Of a stretch of 64,000 nucleotides of DNA, positions 11,644-21,035 are shown in pieces. The first letter of the stretch is position 1. Every line of letters begins with the position of its first letter. This DNA comes from Ichthyophis bannanicus (lineage: Eukaryota; Chordata; Amphibia; Gymnophiona; Ichthyophiidae), in NCBI GenBank assembly GCA_033557465.1, contig CM066047.1, positions 2,790,001-2,854,000 on the forward strand, in the 5' to 3' direction. The notes under the pieces are model-generated. The model had not been told where the DNA came from. It ran no database searches and worked only from the letters and a program-made list of their open reading frames with translations. The position numbers were made by a program, and so were the translations under genes.

Positions 11644-12639
11644 ACTTTGTTTTCTCTTATATTGTGCGGATCCTTAGCTCCTTTTTGGTACTAACCTTGC
11701 ACTTGTCCACATTAAATTTCATCTGCCATTTTGATGCCCAGTCTTCCAATTTATCAAGATCCTCTTGCAATTTTTCACAATCCTCTTGGGTTTTAACAAC
11801 TTTAAATAGTTTTGTGTCATCTGCAAATTTGATAACCTCACTCGTTATTCCACTTTCCAGGTCATTTATGACTATGTCAAAAAGCAGCGGACCCAGCACA
11901 GATCCCTGGGGTACACCACTATTCATCTTTCTCCATTGGGAAAATTGGCCATTTAGCCCTACCCTCTGCTTTCTATCTTTTAACCAGTTCCTGATCCACA
12001 ATAGTACACTGCCTCCTATCCCATGACTCTTTAGTTTTGCCAAAAGTCTCTGATGAGGGACCTTGTCAAAGGCTTTCTGAAAGTCCAGATACACAATATC
12101 AACTGACTCACCTTTGTCCACCTGTTTATTCACTCCTTCAAAAAAACATAAGATTAGTAAGACAAGATCTTCCTTGTCTAAAGCCATGTTGGCTGTCTCC
12201 CATTAGGTTGTGACTATCTACATGCTGAGTAATTTTATTCTTTATGATGGTTTCTACCATTTTTCCCGGTACTGACGTCAGGCTCACCGGTCTGTAGTTT
12301 CCCGGATCACCCCTGGAACCCTTTTTAAAAATAGGTGTTACATTGGCGATCCTCCAATCTTCAGGTATTAGAGATGATTTTAATGATAGTTCACAGATTA
12401 CTGATAGCAGGTCTGCAATCTCATATTTCAGTTCTTTCAACACCCTTGGATGTATACCATCCGGCCCAGGTGATTTGCTACTCTTCAGTTTATCTAATAG
12501 TTGTAAGACATCTTCCCGATGTATCAATATTTCCTTCAATTCTTCCGCACCTTTAAATACCACTTCAGTCATGGGTAACATCCCTACATCTTCCTCAGTA
12601 AAGACCGAAGCAAAGAATTCATTGTCTCTCCGCTATCGC

Positions 12640-13535
12640 AAGTAGTAAGCACAAGCACAAGTAGTAAGGTTTCGACACCATGATGTTGGCGGAATCCGTA
12701 TTGATGTTCATCTAGTGCATTTCTGGAGTCAACGTGATCTTGTAGTTGCTGTTGGACTGCCTTTTCAATAGTTTTGGCTAGGAATGATATACTTGAGATT
12801 GGCCGGTATGAGGCTGGGTCATCCTTCTTGAGTGTTTTGGTTTTTTTGTATGGGTCTTATGAGGGATATTTTGAGTTCCGTTGCCATGTTTCCTTGCTGG
12901 AGTGATTGGTTTACTATGTGTGTAATGTATTGGGCAATTTCTTGCTTTGTTGCCTTGAGCCAGGCTGCTGGGCAGGGATCTAATGGGGAGGTTGTAGTGT
13001 TTAGGTTTGTGATGATGATTATTATTTGCCTGTCCTCCATTTTGTGGAAAGCGTTCCATTCCTTGTTTTTGTTCGTGGTTGTGGTAGGCTGTGGGGGGTA
13101 GTTTGAGTTCTGGATTTGGGTGGGATGTGCCGTTGATGGAGGGCTTAGTTTGCTGGCATAGTGGTCAGCTAACATTTGGGCTTTAATAGCGTTGTTGGAG
13201 TTATCATCCTGGGAGGCTCTGGTAAGGGATTTAACGAGTTCAAACAATTCTCTGGGTCTGTTCAGTGCCTTATTGAGTATGTTGGTATGGTGTGGTTTTT
13301 TTGCAAGGTTGACCAACTTTGTATTTGGAGTGGAATACTAAGTATTCTTCTTTGCATTCATAGGTCTTTGTCTCCATTTTTTTTCTAATTTCCTTAGGTC
13401 TTTCTTCATTCTGTTTAGAGTTGCGGTGTACCAGTGCTCCGTTTTGGTTTTTGTTGTAGTGTTCACGTTGTTTGGTGCCTTTGTCTTTAGTTTGTAGGGG
13501 TTAAGGACGGGTTTAAGGACTAATTTGGCTTACTT
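12640..13535 (-). mobile_element. L2-C LINE, segment b: linker and N-terminal RT
   Basis: The L2-C element continues above the CR1-A insertion. The frame at 12819-13316 contains the linker and RT entry ('RELFELVKSLTRAS', 'LIRPIQKN'). At about 12690-12790 another frame encodes the region before the palm ('DEHQYGFR'). The stretch 12642-12668 has a small local duplication of a gtagtaagcacaa-like unit at the insertion edge. It is non-functional. Confidence 0.8.
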
Positions 13536-14225
13536 AATTTGGCTCACTTTGATAATGATGTTGAAAGTTATGATCCTATCCCAAAGAGCTGACTAACTTC
13601 TAAATGGCACAGAAGAACTGCATGTGGGCTGTGATTGACAACATGTATAATCCCTGCTGAAACATGTAGGATACCAGACTCTGGACAGGAGTGTGCAGAG
13701 AATGGACTTACAGAATGGAGCAGATGCCAGCCTAATATAAGGTTGATGAAAAAGTTTGCAGAGCCTTGAAGATTCTAACTTGTGCTTGAAGCGAAAAGAA
13801 AATCACCCAAGCGAAACTACAGTGAAACAAAGAAGAAGATGCAGGGCGGGGACCGAGCAGCCCAGCAGGGAACGGCCTACAGCACATTTAGTTATATGAT
13901 ACTGAGTGAAGGGCCTCAAGACAGAAACAAAGACAGAAACCTGATAATGGGGAGGGTCTCAGGGTAGAGCCTGCAAATATATGCAGAATGTTCTGGAACT
14001 ATTTGCTGCAGAGGAGTATATAACAGAGGTAACGGCCGAGTGTGGGTGGGACAGCCTTCTCTTTCACTATTATTCAGAGCCAGAGAACTCTGTCCTCATC
14101 AGGCAGACTGTTCATAGCTTTGCTTGTAACTTTCTTACTATTTGTTTTTGCCCAAATAAATTATTTTATTATGGAATAAGCAGAGTGTCGCCTGATTGAT
14201 TATTGTATCCACCCCAGGGGAGATT
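13536..14225 (+). mobile_element. Solo LTR-like insertion in L2-C
   Basis: This block interrupts L2-C between its endonuclease and linker parts. It has promoter and polyadenylation architecture in one orientation: a TATA box in gagtatataacag at about 14015, a transcribed stretch, then aataaa at about 14156 and a GT-rich end 'gtgtcgcctgattgatta'. This is typical of a retroviral-type long terminal repeat with U3, R and U5. No internal genes adjoin it, so it would be a solo LTR. Its exact edges and target duplication could not be fixed. It is an old non-coding relic. Confidence 0.5.
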
Positions 14226-15420
14226 TGTCCGAGCACCCTGGCGGACAAGTTCCGAGATTGCTTCTATCCCTTCATTTCATTGGTTGATTAATGTTTCTAG
14301 GTCTGTGTGGTCCGTGTTCATGTGCGTTGCAATGGAACTTAATAGGGCTTCTTTGTTGAATTTCTGGAACTTCCTTCGTGGTTGCGTTATTGATCCAGTT
14401 TGTGGATTGCCAGGTTTGGTGGGTAAGTCTAAGGTAAATTTTATTAGGTGGTGGTTGGACCATGGAACTTGTGTGATTTGTGGTATAGGTTCTTTGCCTA
14501 CATCTTGCTGGTCCATTTTGGGTATGAATACCAGATCTAGTGTGTTTCCTTTGTTATGCGTGGCATCATGTATTATTTGTTTGTATCCTAGCTGGTCCAT
14601 AGCTTCCAGGAAGGTGCTTGCATGCATAGGTGAGATTGATGCTAAATTGAGGTCTCCTAGGATGATTTGGTATTTTTTGATTGTGGTAGTAGATGTCATC
14701 TCTAGCGCGGCAGCCAGGGTTTCATGGTGTGAAGTGGGGGGTCTGTAGATGAGGCAGATTATTATTGTTTTGCTCTCTAGCTTTATATCGATACCATCAA
14801 TAGTGTTTTGCGATGTGTTGGTTAGGTGTAGTGAGTCCTTAGCAAGAATTAGGACTCCACCTCCCCTTCTACTAGTATGTGGACAGTTGTATATTTTATA
14901 GCCAGGCTTGTTTAATTGGTTGATTATGATTGGGTCAGTGTCAGTGATCCATGTTTCCGTGATGCATAGGATGTCTGATTTTTCATCTGTGATGAGATTA
15001 TGCATAATGTGAATTTCTTATTGATCTGGCATTTATTAGTAGACAAGTGTATGGGGTTAGAGGCTTTTGTTGGGTTGTGGGTTTGTGTTCTGCTTTGTTA
15101 AGGTTATTGGTCGATGTGGGTCCTTCGGTTTTGGGTTATAATAGTTGTGTGGCTTGTTGCGGTGCTTGGTGGTTGATACTAGGTCAGGTTGAAGTACAGT
15201 GTTAGTGTGAGTGGGGTAATGTATATTGTATACTACATGGGTGGGTATTAAGAATAGAGTGTATAGATATAATGGTTGCCATGGGTAGGGAAAATTGTTG
15301 TGCGGGTTTGCATTGCATGTACAGGTACATACTGTTAGGCACAGACAAATTAGAAGTATGGTATTAATAAGTTCCATTGTCCTGTGGTTTTCTTGTGGTG
15401 CAATTTTATAAGTTAGCTTG
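14226..15420 (-). mobile_element. L2-C LINE, segment c: endonuclease domain
   Basis: The frame at 14277-15005 (242 aa) is an apurinic-type endonuclease. It has 'ILCITETWITD' with the catalytic Glu of the ITETW motif, 'IYRPPT', 'ILGDLN' in place of GDFN, 'NTLDLVF', and 'WSNHHLIKF' where the usual SDH is S-N-H. Upstream, near 15010-15050 in another frame, lies 'LLINARSIRNS', the usual start of L2 ORF2. The frame at 15057-15377 covers a hydrophobic N-terminal segment. The upper boundary near 15420 is approximate. Confidence 0.8.
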
Positions 15421-15551
15421 TGAAGCTTTATCGGTTACCGGGGTCCATGCAGGTCAATGTTTTGGTGGTTGTACCAGCGATTTGTTGTTTGGTGGGTGTA
15501 TTTTACTGTTAATTGTTTCATAATGTAGAATGTAATAGCATAAAAAACTAA

Positions 15552-15658
15552 GGGGTAAATATTCAAAGCTCTTATCTGGAGAGCCCAGGGAGGGTGATCT
15601 GGATAAGAGCACTGAGAGATTAAGCAGAAGTATCTGAATAGTGCAACTGAATATCTCC
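15552..15658. repeat. 'gatattc' repeat G1, left part
   Basis: It begins with ggggtaaatattcaaag and includes a self-complementary stretch, cttatctggagagcc...gatctggataagag. It is one member of a family of short dispersed repeats in this window whose edges carry 'gatattca' or 'tgaatatc'. The matching right part lies at about 17693-17841, on the far side of the RTE insertion. Confidence 0.5.
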
Positions 15659-17692
15659 ACAGTCCATAGCTGCTGTTATTGTATTGATCCATCTCCTTGC
15701 TGGCCTTCTTCTTTTACAGTGACCTTCCACCTTGCCAAGCATTGTCTTTCTCTAATGATCTCTCTCTTCGCATAATTTGTCCAAAGTATGAAAGTTGAAA
15801 TCTTGTCATCTGAGCTTCTAAGGAAAGCTTTGGTTTGATCTCCTCTAGTACCGACTGGTTTTTTCTTCGGGCAGTCCATGGTATACACAGTATTCATCGT
15901 CAGCACCATAATTCAAAGGCATCAATTTTCTTCCTGTATAAGGTACAGGTTGAAATAGCTGTTGGTCCACTTGATTTTTATGGTATAATGACTCTGTATA
16001 TTCTTTCCACCTTTTCTTGATCATCTCAGCATCATTCGACATGGATCCTTGAGCATCTTGTAGCATTCCAATTCGAGGCTGGAATTTTCTGTTTAACTCT
16101 TATAGCGTTAGAAAAACTGATTTTGTTCTTCCTCTAATGGTTTCTGATTCTATTTCCTTTCATGTGTCATTGTAGAACTTCTCTTTGTCTTGCTGCACGT
16201 TGGAAATCTTTCACCTCCGACTTTAGCTTCTCGGCATTTCTGGACAATTTTCAAGTTTCTTCAGTCATCCATTTTGTCCGTTTTTGTTTTTTCACCTTAT
16301 GTAGAGACTTCTCTCTTTTTTCCAACACAACTTTCTTGATGTCATTCCATAACTTTTCTGGAACTCTGTCATTTGTATCTAAATCAACAAATTGATTTTT
16401 CAGGCAGTCTTTAAATCCAGTGATATATTCTCAAGGTCATATATTGCTACATTCATGAGTGGCTTGCTCTTTTTCAACTTTAGCTTGATTTTGCATACTA
16501 GTAGTTGGTGATCTGTACCACAGTCAGCTCCAGGTTTTGTCTTTGTTGATGTTATCAAACTTTTCCATAGTTGTCTTCTACAGATATAGTCAATATGATT
16601 TCTGTACAATCCATTGGATGAAGTCCATGTCTACAGTCGGCACTTGTGTTGCTGGAAGAAGGGTGTTTGAGATGAATAGGTCATTGGTCTTGCAGAATTC
16701 TATCGCCCCCAGCTTCATTTTTGTTGTGAAGTCCATATTTTCCAACCACTTTGCCTTCTTCTTTGTTGCCATCTTTTGCATTCCAATCACCCATGACTAT
16801 CAGGATATCCTGTTTGCATGTTCTGTCAATTTCAGCTTGTACTTGTTCATAGAACTCATCAACATCTTCCTCTTCTGCAGTTGTTAGATAATATACCTGA
16901 ATTATAGTTGTGTTGATGGGCTTTCCTCATAGACAATAGAAATTAAGAGCTAACTGACTGCATTGTATTTCATTACAGTTCTTGCAAGTTTCTTCTTAAT
17001 AATAGGTACACCACCATTTCTTCTTTGTCTTTCATTTCCAGCATAGTAGACCATATGATCATCAGATGCAAAGTGCCCGATGCCAGTCCATTTCAGTTCA
17101 CTGACACCCAACAGATCAAGTTGTACATGTTCCGTTTCATTCTTGACCACCTCCAACTTCCCTTGGTTCATGATTCGTATGTTCCATGTCCCAATATGTA
17201 AGACATCTTTGCAGCTTCTGACTCACGTTTCATGCGCAGCTACATCAGCAGATCCAACGATATCATAAATGCTGACTTTATTCTGAGAAGTCTTCGACTC
17301 ATCCCTAGTAGTCATTTGAGTGCCTTCCATTCTCGGGGTCTCATTTTCCAGCACTAAAATGCAATTTGTTTTGTGACTATCCATTGAGTTTTTGTGGTAA
17401 GATACAGAAGTAGATTTTCCAGGCCTTTCTTCTGTGCAGTTAATTCCAGTATTGTTGCATTTGTCACAGAAATGTGATCCTCTGCTTACAACACCGTACC
17501 ATTCTGCTGCTGCCCAGATGGGTGGTTTGTCTTAGTCTGGCACCTCAGCTGAAACCTGTCTATCTTGGGAGACCCTGCCAGTAGCTGAACTACTGATAGC
17601 TTAGCTCTCAGCATCACTAATGCACACAGGCCATCACAGTACGACAAGCTGCAAACCAAGTGAGGGCCTGATAACTTAAACTGCATGAAAAG
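15659..17692 (-). mobile_element. BovB-like RTE LINE, degraded
   Basis: Minus-strand frames resemble RTE/BovB ORF2 in order. At 16950-17171: 'LDLLGVSELKWTGIGHFASDDHMVYY' (endonuclease start). At 16590-16790: 'EFCKTNDLFISNTL'. At 16400-16609: 'GADCGTDHQLLVCKIKLKLKK'. At 15845-16066: 'MIKKRWKEYTESLY'. Near 15670-15740 a separate frame gives 'MLGKVEGHCKRRRPARRW', the C-terminal end. The reverse-transcriptase palm is missing between the last two blocks, so the copy is internally deleted. The 17200-17690 part is its 5' region. It sits inside the G1 repeat. Confidence 0.85.
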
Positions 17693-17841
17693 CAGGTCTA
17701 AGAACCTATCCAGATAAATGCTGACTGGGAAATCACCCTTATCAGTACTTATCTGGATAGCGTAACTCAGATATTCAGCAGCAGCTGCTATACAGACACT
17801 GCCACTAAATACTTTTATTCAGATAAGTAGCCACATTACTG
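17693..17841. repeat. 'gatattc' repeat G1, right part
   Basis: It contains 'acttatctggatagcgt' and 'cagatattcagcagcagctg', and ends 'cagataagtag'. It pairs in style with 15552-15658 across the RTE insertion, suggesting one repeat about 250 bp long. Confidence 0.5.
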
Positions 17842-17999
17842 TTTTTTTAAGTGCTCTCAAGCCAATGCTGACTCCTGGTGACCCAGCAATCCTTGAGTTT
17901 TCTTGGCTGTAGGACTGGAAGTATATTGCCAGGCCTTTTCTTCTGAGGCAATGGAGGGTGAAGTGACTTGCCCAAGGCCACAAGGAGTGCCAGTGTAGA
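17842..17999 (-). mobile_element. SINE with RTE-type 3' tail
   Basis: A poly-T run at 17842-17848 is followed by 'caatgctgactcctggtgac'. On the minus strand this is the gtcaccaggagtca tail typical of BovB/RTE-mobilised SINEs. Further in lies 'acttgcccaaggccacaagg', the inverse of the 'cttgggcaagt' block seen in tRNA-SINEs here. The tRNA head is not clear, so the copy is probably truncated. Confidence 0.6.
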
Positions 18000-19001
18000 C
18001 CTTAAAGCATGAAGGCTGATGAGGCATCTCTGTGAATGGGTTAACTCTCTTCTGTGTAGGAGATAATAGAAACCACTGGTTCAGTTACCACTGCTGTGTT
18101 AACCCTTTCCAGGCCGAGCTCAAAACTCTCGGGATCCAAAATTCTGACTAAATATTCCTATCAAATGGTATATAATACATGACCATAGCAGAAGGAAAAT
18201 CACTATTAGAACACATTGAATAAGACGGGTACAATTTTCCTGAAATATGCAAAAATTAACCCGGCTGCAGAATAGGGTTACCAACTTTTTCACCGAGAAA
18301 AACCCGACACCTGTGGCTCGCCATGCTCCACCCATTCTCCGCCCCCTAGTCCCACCCCTGCCCCGCCCCAGTCCCACCCACAAAAATTACCGAGGATACG
18401 TGTAGGCTAACTTCCTTGGTCAGATAATAATTAAACTGGGAACCCCAAAATCCAAACATGAATTGTACAACACTGGAGAAATAAAACTATAAAGTAATTT
18501 CCTCTTGCACTAAACAAAAACGCAAAGATGTTAGCAATACACACTTCCCAGACCAGACATATTCCAGTTAATAAATTCAAAATAAAAAGTATTTTTCTAC
18601 CTTCTGTTTGGGCATTTTATTTTTCTGTTGCAATTGCTCCAGTCACTTTCTTCTGGTTTCTTCGTGTCTTCTGCGAGCTATCCATTTGTCCTTTCTTCTC
18701 TTTTAGATGTTTTCCATTCTCTCTCTATTTCTGCTTTAACATACTGATTGTTTCCCTTTTGCTCTTTCCCCCAATTCTTTCCTTATTCCTTTATCATCCA
18801 TTTAAATTTCACCCTTCCATTCTCAAGCCCCTCTTACTCTCCCAATACCCAGCCCATCATAGACTTTTCTTCCACACAAAATATCTTTTCCCCTCTCCAT
18901 TTTCATTCCCCATCTATTCTAGTCCTCCCCCAAAATCAGTTCCCTTATAGTTCTAGACCCACCCAGCATCCACTCCCTTGTAGTCCCATTCTCCCATGCC
19001 C

Positions 19002-20125
19002 CACATCAGCCCATTTCCAGTCCTATTCCAGCTCTTCATCAGCCCATTTCCAGTGCTAGCCCTCACATCACAGACCATTTCCAGTCCTAGCCCCCCCCAA
19101 TCACAGCCCATTTCCAGTCCAAGTCCCCCATCACAGCCTATTTCCAGTCCTAGGCCCCCCCCCCACCATCACATCCCATTTGCAGTCCGAGTCCCCCCGC
19201 ACCATCACAGCCCATTTGCAGTCCTAGCCCGCCTCCCCACCATCACAGTCCATTTGCAGTCCTAGCCCCCCTAATCACAGCCTATTTCCAGTCCTTGTTC
19301 CCCCTCCCTCCACCATAGCCCTTTTCCAGTCCAGGTCCCCCTCCCATCACAACCCATTTCCAGTCGATGTCCCACCTCCCAATAGCCCTTTTCCAGTCCA
19401 GGTCCCCCTCCCCATCAAAACCCATTTCCAGTCCATGTCCCCCCCCCCCACATAGCCCTTTTACAGTCCAGGTCCCCCTCCCCATCACAGCCCATTTCTT
19501 TCCAGTCCAATGCCCCCTCCCCATAGCCAATTTCCAGTCCAGGTTCCCGCGCCCTCCACCAAAGCCCATTTCCAGTCCATGTCCCCCCCAACAGCCATTT
19601 TCCAGTCCAGTTCCCCCTCCCCATCAAAACCCATTTCCAGTCCATGTCCCCCCCCCCCCACATAGCCCTTTTACAGTCCATGTCCCCCTCCCCATCACAG
19701 CCCATTTCTTTCCAGTCCAATGCCCCCCCCCCATAGCCTATTTCCAGTCCAGGTTCCCTCTCCCTCCACCATAGCCCATTTCCAGTCCAGGTTCCCCCCC
19801 CCCTAGCTCCTTTCCAGTTCAGGTCCCCCTCCCCCAAACATCCCTTTTCGTGTCCTTGTCCCCCCCCCATAGCCCTTTTCCAGTCCAGGTCCCCCTCCCC
19901 ATCACAACCCATTTCCAGTTCATGTCCCCTCCCCCCCATAGCCCTTTTACATTCCAGGTCCCCCCCCCATCAACGCCCATTTTTTTCCATTCCAATTCCC
20001 CCCCCCCCCCATAGCCCTTTCCCGGTCCAGGTCCCCCCCCATCGCAACCCATTTCCAGTCCAAGTTCCCCCCCCCCCAGCCCTTTTCCAGTCCAGGTACC
20101 CTCCCCCCATCAAAGCCCATGCAGT
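19002..20125 (+). repeat. C-rich minisatellite inside hAT copy 1
   Basis: Units of roughly 30-45 bp built on 'cccatttccagtcc' plus a C-rich spacer recur about 25-30 times. Unit length and spacer vary, with C-runs up to 14. The same unit, much shorter in extent, occurs in hAT copy 2 near 41890-42170 on the other strand. The open frames found across it are by-products of the repeat and are not genes. Confidence 0.9.
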
Positions 20126-20163
20126 CCTTGGCCTCCCCCCCCCCCCAACCCGCGGCTGTCTGA

Positions 20164-20431
20164 GGCTTTAGAGGGAGCTGGGGAAGCCCGCGCGAGGCCC
20201 CGGCTCCCTCTGTACAGCCGCCAGCGTGAAGAGCCTTTTCCTTCACGCTGGCGGCTGTTTCTGTGAAGCCGCGAATGCTGGGAAAGGTTAAAGGGCATTG
20301 CCTTTAACCTTTCCCAGCAATCGTGGCTTTACAGAAACAGCTGCCAGCGTGAAGGAAAAGGCTCTTCACGCTGGCGGCTGTACAGAGGGAGCCGGGGCCT
20401 CGCGCGGGCTTCCCCGGCTCCCTCTGAAGCC
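20164..20431. repeat. 131-bp inverted repeat inside hAT copy 1
   Basis: The left arm (20164-20294) and right arm (20301-20431) are reverse complements, with a handful of differences, around a 6-bp centre. The content is GC-rich with gcccgcgcgaggccccgg and repeated 'cagcgtgaag' blocks. It would form a long hairpin. The corresponding place in hAT copy 2 holds a different palindrome. Confidence 0.9.
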
Positions 20432-20646
20432 CTCCGGTGTGTGGGCCACCCCGGGGAAGGGTTTTTTTTTTTGGACGGGTTGGGAGAAAAGCCGTTTTTT
20501 TGCTCTGGCCGCTCCCGATCTTGCGGCCAGAGCAAAAAAACGACTTTTCAAGGGCCGGTTTTGCCTCTGCGCCGGCAGCCGGCCTGGCCATGGAAAAACC
20601 GGCCAGGCCGGCTGAAAACCGGCCAGTTGGCAACCCTACTGCAGAA

Positions 20647-21035
20647 TGTGGATTAAAAATTTAAAGTAGGCCTTCAAAGGGTTAAGATAAGCAATAAGTC
20701 CGACATATTCCAAGATATATTGTTCCAAACCCTTTATTATTTACAAAGAAGAGTTTATTTAACAAGTGCTACCAAAAAAGAAAACTCACAGTAAGAGTAC
20801 CGTGTTCTAGCCAGTTTAAAGTGTTCTAGCCAGTTAGCTGGTTAAATTTCGGTCAGCCCAATATTCAGTGACACTAACCAGTTAATACTGCTGAATACCC
20901 CCACAAACTGCTAAAAAAACACCCGATTAAAATAGGGGCAGTCTTTGGGCAGATTGGGGGGAGTGACAGCTGTTGTCTGGTTAGCAGCAATATTCAGCAG
21001 CTAACCAGATTATGTAAAGTGGCTAAAGTTAGGTC
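20647..21035. repeat. Intron with 'gatattc' repeat G2
   Basis: From about 20800, gttctagccagtt is repeated, followed by 'caatattcagtgacactaac', 'actgctgaatac' and 'gcaatattcagcagctaacc'. This is another member of the dispersed gatattc family. The part before 20800 shows nothing recognisable. Confidence 0.5.

Larger units (their letters stand above)
10288..11706. mobile_element. Penelope-like (?) palindromic insertion with 15-bp target duplication
   Basis: A 1389-bp insertion (10303-11691) splits CR1-A and is flanked by a perfect 15-bp duplication, taaccttgcacttgt, at 10288-10302 and 11692-11706. It is two nearly identical arms in inverted orientation around a 284-bp AT-rich spacer. The right arm is followed by a 48-bp tail not present beside the left arm. 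Each arm carries 'ctgaagaaggccggtggcc' then 'gaaacgcgt', a motif I associate with Penelope-like elements of amphibians and fish. Inverted partial copies and variable target duplications are known for that class. No reverse transcriptase or GIY-YIG endonuclease is present, so the class assignment is tentative. The mirrored open frames inside are AT-rich and look non-coding. Confidence 0.65.
9435..12639 (-). mobile_element. CR1-A LINE inserted in L2-C, itself split by a palindrome
   Basis: This CR1-A copy lies at 9435-10302 and 11692-12639. It starts at its 3' end with aagaacat repeats. The frame at 9608-10348 covers the RT C-terminus to 'FLEERSI'. Frames at 11657-12187 and 12138-12581 cover the palm ('VYLDFQKAFDKVPH', '[14 protein letters not shown]', 'FADDTKLF') and the region before it. 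It is truncated at 12639, where L2-C resumes. The reading frames are long and close to consensus, suggesting it is younger than the L2-C it entered. The palindrome at 10303-11691 disrupts it. Confidence 0.9.
18265..20646. mobile_element. Non-autonomous hAT element, copy 1, with 8-bp target duplication
   Basis: The terminal inverted repeat tagggttaccaact at 18273 matches agttggcaacccta ending at 20638. Both ends are flanked by the identical 8-bp ctgcagaa (18265-18272 and 20639-20646), the target duplication size of the hAT superfamily. The 2366-bp element has no transposase. From left to right it holds a shared ~700-bp region, a C-rich minisatellite (19002-20125), a 131-bp-arm palindrome, and a GC-rich right end. 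Copy 2 is at 41360-42885 in the opposite orientation. A recognisable transposase source is not in the window. Confidence 0.9.

Noticed and set aside
19367..20052. Pro-rich and Gly-rich open frames of up to 174 aa
   Set aside because: They arise from the C-rich minisatellite on either strand. Length is due to lack of stop codons in the repeat.
20298..20664. Open frames over the hAT palindrome and GC-rich end
   Set aside because: Both strands show similar products because of the palindrome. No known motif, so no captured gene is claimed.
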